A stretch of 8,432 nucleotides of DNA from JBEINZ01 sp040377825 (GTDB taxonomy: Bacteria; Pseudomonadota; Alphaproteobacteria; Rhizobiales; Ancalomicrobiaceae), in the NCBI GenBank assembly GCA_040377825.1, contig JBEINZ010000141.1, positions 1 to 8,432 on the forward strand, in the 5' to 3' direction. Below the pieces are notes generated by a model. The model was not told the DNA's origin. It worked only from the letters and a program-made list of their open reading frames with translations, and did no database searches. Position numbers and translations under genes: made by a program. Positions 6,845 to 8,432 of this stretch are shown here, one piece after another (the stretch's first letter is position 1; every line of letters starts with the position of its first letter).

Positions 6845-6961
6845 CTAGAGCATTTCCCGATCGGATGTACTCATCCGATCGACAAGGAATTGCTCCAGAT
6901 TCATGAGCTTGAGCCGGTCCTTTTCGTTAGGATCGGTTCGATGCGAACGGGACGGGCTCTA
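6845..6961 (+). repeat. 117-bp intergenic palindromic element, copy B
   Basis: Same element as 1401-1517, in opposite orientation, with an ungapped match over the full length. Ends are CTAGAGC and GCTCTA, giving a perfect 6-bp terminal inverted repeat TAGAGC/GCTCTA. Hairpin I spans 6848-6895: a perfect 10-bp inner stem (6858-6867 with 6872-6881, loop TACT), a 4-nt bulge (6882-6885) and outer arms pairing at 9 of 10 positions. Hairpin II spans 6911-6959, with 16-nt arms pairing at 13 positions plus one G-U around a 17-nt loop. It lies between the small lipoprotein gene and the MATE gene. The TA at each end would fit TA-target insertion, which is inference. Confidence 0.85.
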
Positions 6962-6966
6962 TATCG

Positions 6967-7004
6967 AACGGCACCGATGAACCATGTCGGTGCCGTTTCG
7001 TTTT
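6967..7004 (+). terminator. Intrinsic (Rho-independent) terminator
   Basis: AACGGCACCGA (6967-6977) and TCGGTGCCGTT (6987-6997) form a perfect 11-bp stem around a 9-nt loop, followed by TCGTTTT. It points rightward, 5 bp after repeat copy B, and would end transcripts from the small lipoprotein gene or further upstream before the MATE gene. Confidence 0.75.
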
Positions 7005-7030
7005 GTGCTAAGGGTCCTCCGCGCACCGAC

Positions 7031-7035
7031 GAGGG
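7031..7035 (+). promoter_or_regulatory. Ribosome binding site deciding the TTG start of the MATE gene
   Basis: GAGGG lies 8 nt before TTG at 7044. The next in-frame ATG (7116) would remove FTQGSILRHVVV, which family members normally have ahead of the first helix, so TTG is preferred. Confidence 0.7.
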
Positions 7036-7043
7036 TCCTGAAG

Positions 7044-8432
7044 TTGAGCACGAACACAATCGCCCACGAACCCGCGAAGTTCACGCAAGGGTCAATTCTA
7101 CGGCATGTTGTTGTCATGACCGCGACGGGCTGGATTGGTCTCGTTTCGATCTTCGTCGTCGACTTTCTGAATCTGTTCTACATTTCGCGGCTGGGCCAAC
7201 AGGAACTCGCCGCCGCCATCGGTTATTCGGGCGCGATTTTGTTTTTCCTGATTTCCATCAGCATCGGCTGCACCATCGCAACGACCGCGCGCGCGGCTCG
7301 GCTGCTTGGCGCGGGTCGGCGCGAGGACGCCCGACGGCTCGGCGGATCGGCGGTTGCGCTCTCCGCGCTGACGCTCGGCGTGCCGTCCTTCGCGCTCATG
7401 CCGTTCCTACCAAACGTCCTTGGTCTCATTGGCGCGACCGGCGTGACGCGGGACATCGCAACCCATTTTCTGCTGATTGTGCTTCCGGGCATGCCGCTTG
7501 TTGGTATGGCCATGGCCTTCAGCGGCCTTTTGCGCGCGGTGGGCGACGCAAAGCGATCGATGGAGGTAACGCTCATCGGCGGGCTGGTGACGGCCCTCCT
7601 CGATCCGATCTTCATATTCGTGTTCGACCTCGGCATCACCGGCGCCGCCATCGTCACGGTGATATCCCGCTTTGCGTTGTTCGCCGTCGGCTGGTGGGGA
7701 GCGGTGAAGGTGCACGATCTGGTCGCCCGGCCGAGCCTGTCCGGGATCCGGGGAGATCTACCCGCGCTCGCCGGCATCGCTGTCCCGGCGATCTTGACCA
7801 ATGTCGCCACCCCTGTGGGCAGCGCCTTCGCGACATCCACCGTGGCCAAATTCGGCGACGCCGCCGTGGCTGGCTGGGCTGTCACCGATCGCCTCGCACC
7901 GCTCGCCTTCGGGGCAATCTTCGCGCTCAGCGGATCGGTCGGGGCAATCCTCGGCCAAAACCTCGGCGCCCGTCGTTTCGACCGGCTCAAGCAGGTCGTC
8001 ACCGACAGCTTGATTCTAACGATCTGCTATGTCGCGGTGATGTGGGCGGTGCTCGCGTTATCGAGCGATCTGGTGGTGGCGATCTTCAACTTGAAGGACG
8101 AGGGCGCCGCGCTCGTGCGGTTCTTCTGCCATTGGGCGGCGGGTGCGTTCTTCTTCTTCGGCGCGCTCTTCGTCGCCAATGCCACATTCAACAATCTGGG
8201 ATTCCCCGTTCTCTCCACGGCCTTCAACTGGGGCCGCGCGACGATCGGGGTCATCCCGTTCGTGTGGATCGGCGCACATTATGCGGGCGTTATAGGCGCC
8301 GCGGCGGGCTGGGCACTCGGCCTCGTGCCCTTCGGGCTTGCGGCGATTATCGTCGCCTACCGCGTGATCGCCCGAATTGAACGCAATGCGGCTCAACAGA
8401 CGCCGCCCGCGCCGATGCTAGCGACTCCGGTG
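7044..8432 (+). CDS. MATE-family multidrug/cation efflux transporter (C-terminus cut by window edge)
   Basis: An open frame of 463 codons runs to the window end without a stop. It encodes a polytopic inner-membrane protein of the MATE family, which exports organic cations, drugs or metabolites using an H+ or Na+ gradient. The N-terminus (FTQGSILRHVVVMTATGWIG, about 13-32) and the DFLNLFYISRLGQQELAAA segment are typical. Two homologous halves are visible: the first carries ARLLGAGRREDARRLGG (around G89), LPGMPLVGMAMAFSGLLRAV and the DPIFIF segment; the second carries GQNLGARRFDRLKQVV (Q305, N306). Usual length is about 450-470 aa, so only a few residues should be missing. The start is TTG with an SD of GAGGG. 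A plus-strand frame at 6890-8380 covers the same DNA in the wrong phase. Substrate unknown. Confidence 0.93.
   Translation, partial: MSTNTIAHEPAKFTQGSILRHVVVMTATGWIGLVSIFVVDFLNLFYISRLGQQELAAAIGYSGAILFFLISISIGCTIATTARAARLLGAGRREDARRLGGSAVALSALTLGVPSFALMPFLPNVLGLIGATGVTRDIATHFLLIVLPGMPLVGMAMAFSGLLRAVGDAKRSMEVTLIGGLVTALLDPIFIFVFDLGITGAAIVTVISRFALFAVGWWGAVKVHDLVARPSLSGIRGDLPALAGIAVPAILTNVATPVGSAFATSTVAKFGDAAVAGWAVTDRLAPLAFGAIFALSGSVGAILGQNLGARRFDRLKQVVTDSLILTICYVAVMWAVLALSSDLVVAIFNLKDEGAALVRFFCHWAAGAFFFFGALFVANATFNNLGFPVLSTAFNWGRATIGVIPFVWIGAHYAGVIGAAAGWALGLVPFGLAAIIVAYRVIARIERNAAQQTPPAPMLATPV

Larger units (their letters stand above)
6784..7043 (+). other. 260-bp intergenic stretch holding repeat copy B and a terminator
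   Basis: Apart from the 117-bp element (6845-6961) and the intrinsic terminator directly after it, nothing else is recognised. The promoter of the downstream MATE gene should lie between the terminator and 7030, but that leaves only about 25 bp, so it either overlaps the terminator and repeat or lies upstream with read-through. Confidence 0.5.

Noticed and set aside
1401..6961. Inverted 117-bp copies as ends of a composite mobile element carrying the genes between them
   Set aside because: The genes between are ordinary chromosomal genes, there is no transposase, the copies differ by about 18%, and no direct target duplication flanks the interval.
6890..8380. 496-codon plus-strand open frame
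   Set aside because: It begins in repeat copy B and is arginine-rich without membrane segments or motifs, while another phase of the same strand encodes a clear MATE transporter from 7044.

Overview
The window looks like chromosomal DNA of an alphaproteobacterium, probably of the Rhizobiales/Hyphomicrobiales or a neighbouring order. The support is a high-GC sequence, an aa3-type cytochrome oxidase ctaC-ctaD pair, an IalB-family protein next to it, tldD close by, GTG and TTG starts with clear Shine-Dalgarno (SD) sites, and a short intergenic repeat of the palindromic kind common in that group. No transposase, phage, plasmid or tRNA gene was seen.

Layout. Minus strand, left edge: the first 34 codons of ctaD (1-102), preceded in transcription by complete ctaC (185-1081, GTG start). 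Next comes a 623-bp divergent intergenic region (1082-1704) holding repeat copy A (1401-1517). The plus strand then carries an IalB-like exported protein (1705-2274, TTG start), an FMN-binding PPOX-family flavoprotein (2370-2978), tldD (3091-4518), a KefB/KefC-type cation/proton antiporter with an RCK domain (4565-6394), a tiny predicted lipoprotein (6676-6783), repeat copy B (6845-6961), a good intrinsic terminator (6967-7004) and a MATE-family efflux transporter (7044 to the right edge, TTG start, only its extreme C-terminus missing).

How the genes relate. ctaC and ctaD encode subunits II and I of the terminal oxidase and should be co-transcribed leftward. TldD is one half of the TldD/TldE metalloprotease; TldE is not here. 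The antiporter follows tldD by 46 bp and may share its transcript. The other genes are housekeeping or transport genes with no evident joint pathway.

The most notable non-gene signal is the pair of 117-bp elements. They are inverted relative to each other, align without gaps at 96/117 identical positions by my hand count, and each can fold into two successive hairpins. Both lie in intergenic DNA, and both create long spurious reading frames that run into the adjacent genes. I see no convincing undescribed multi-gene system in the window.
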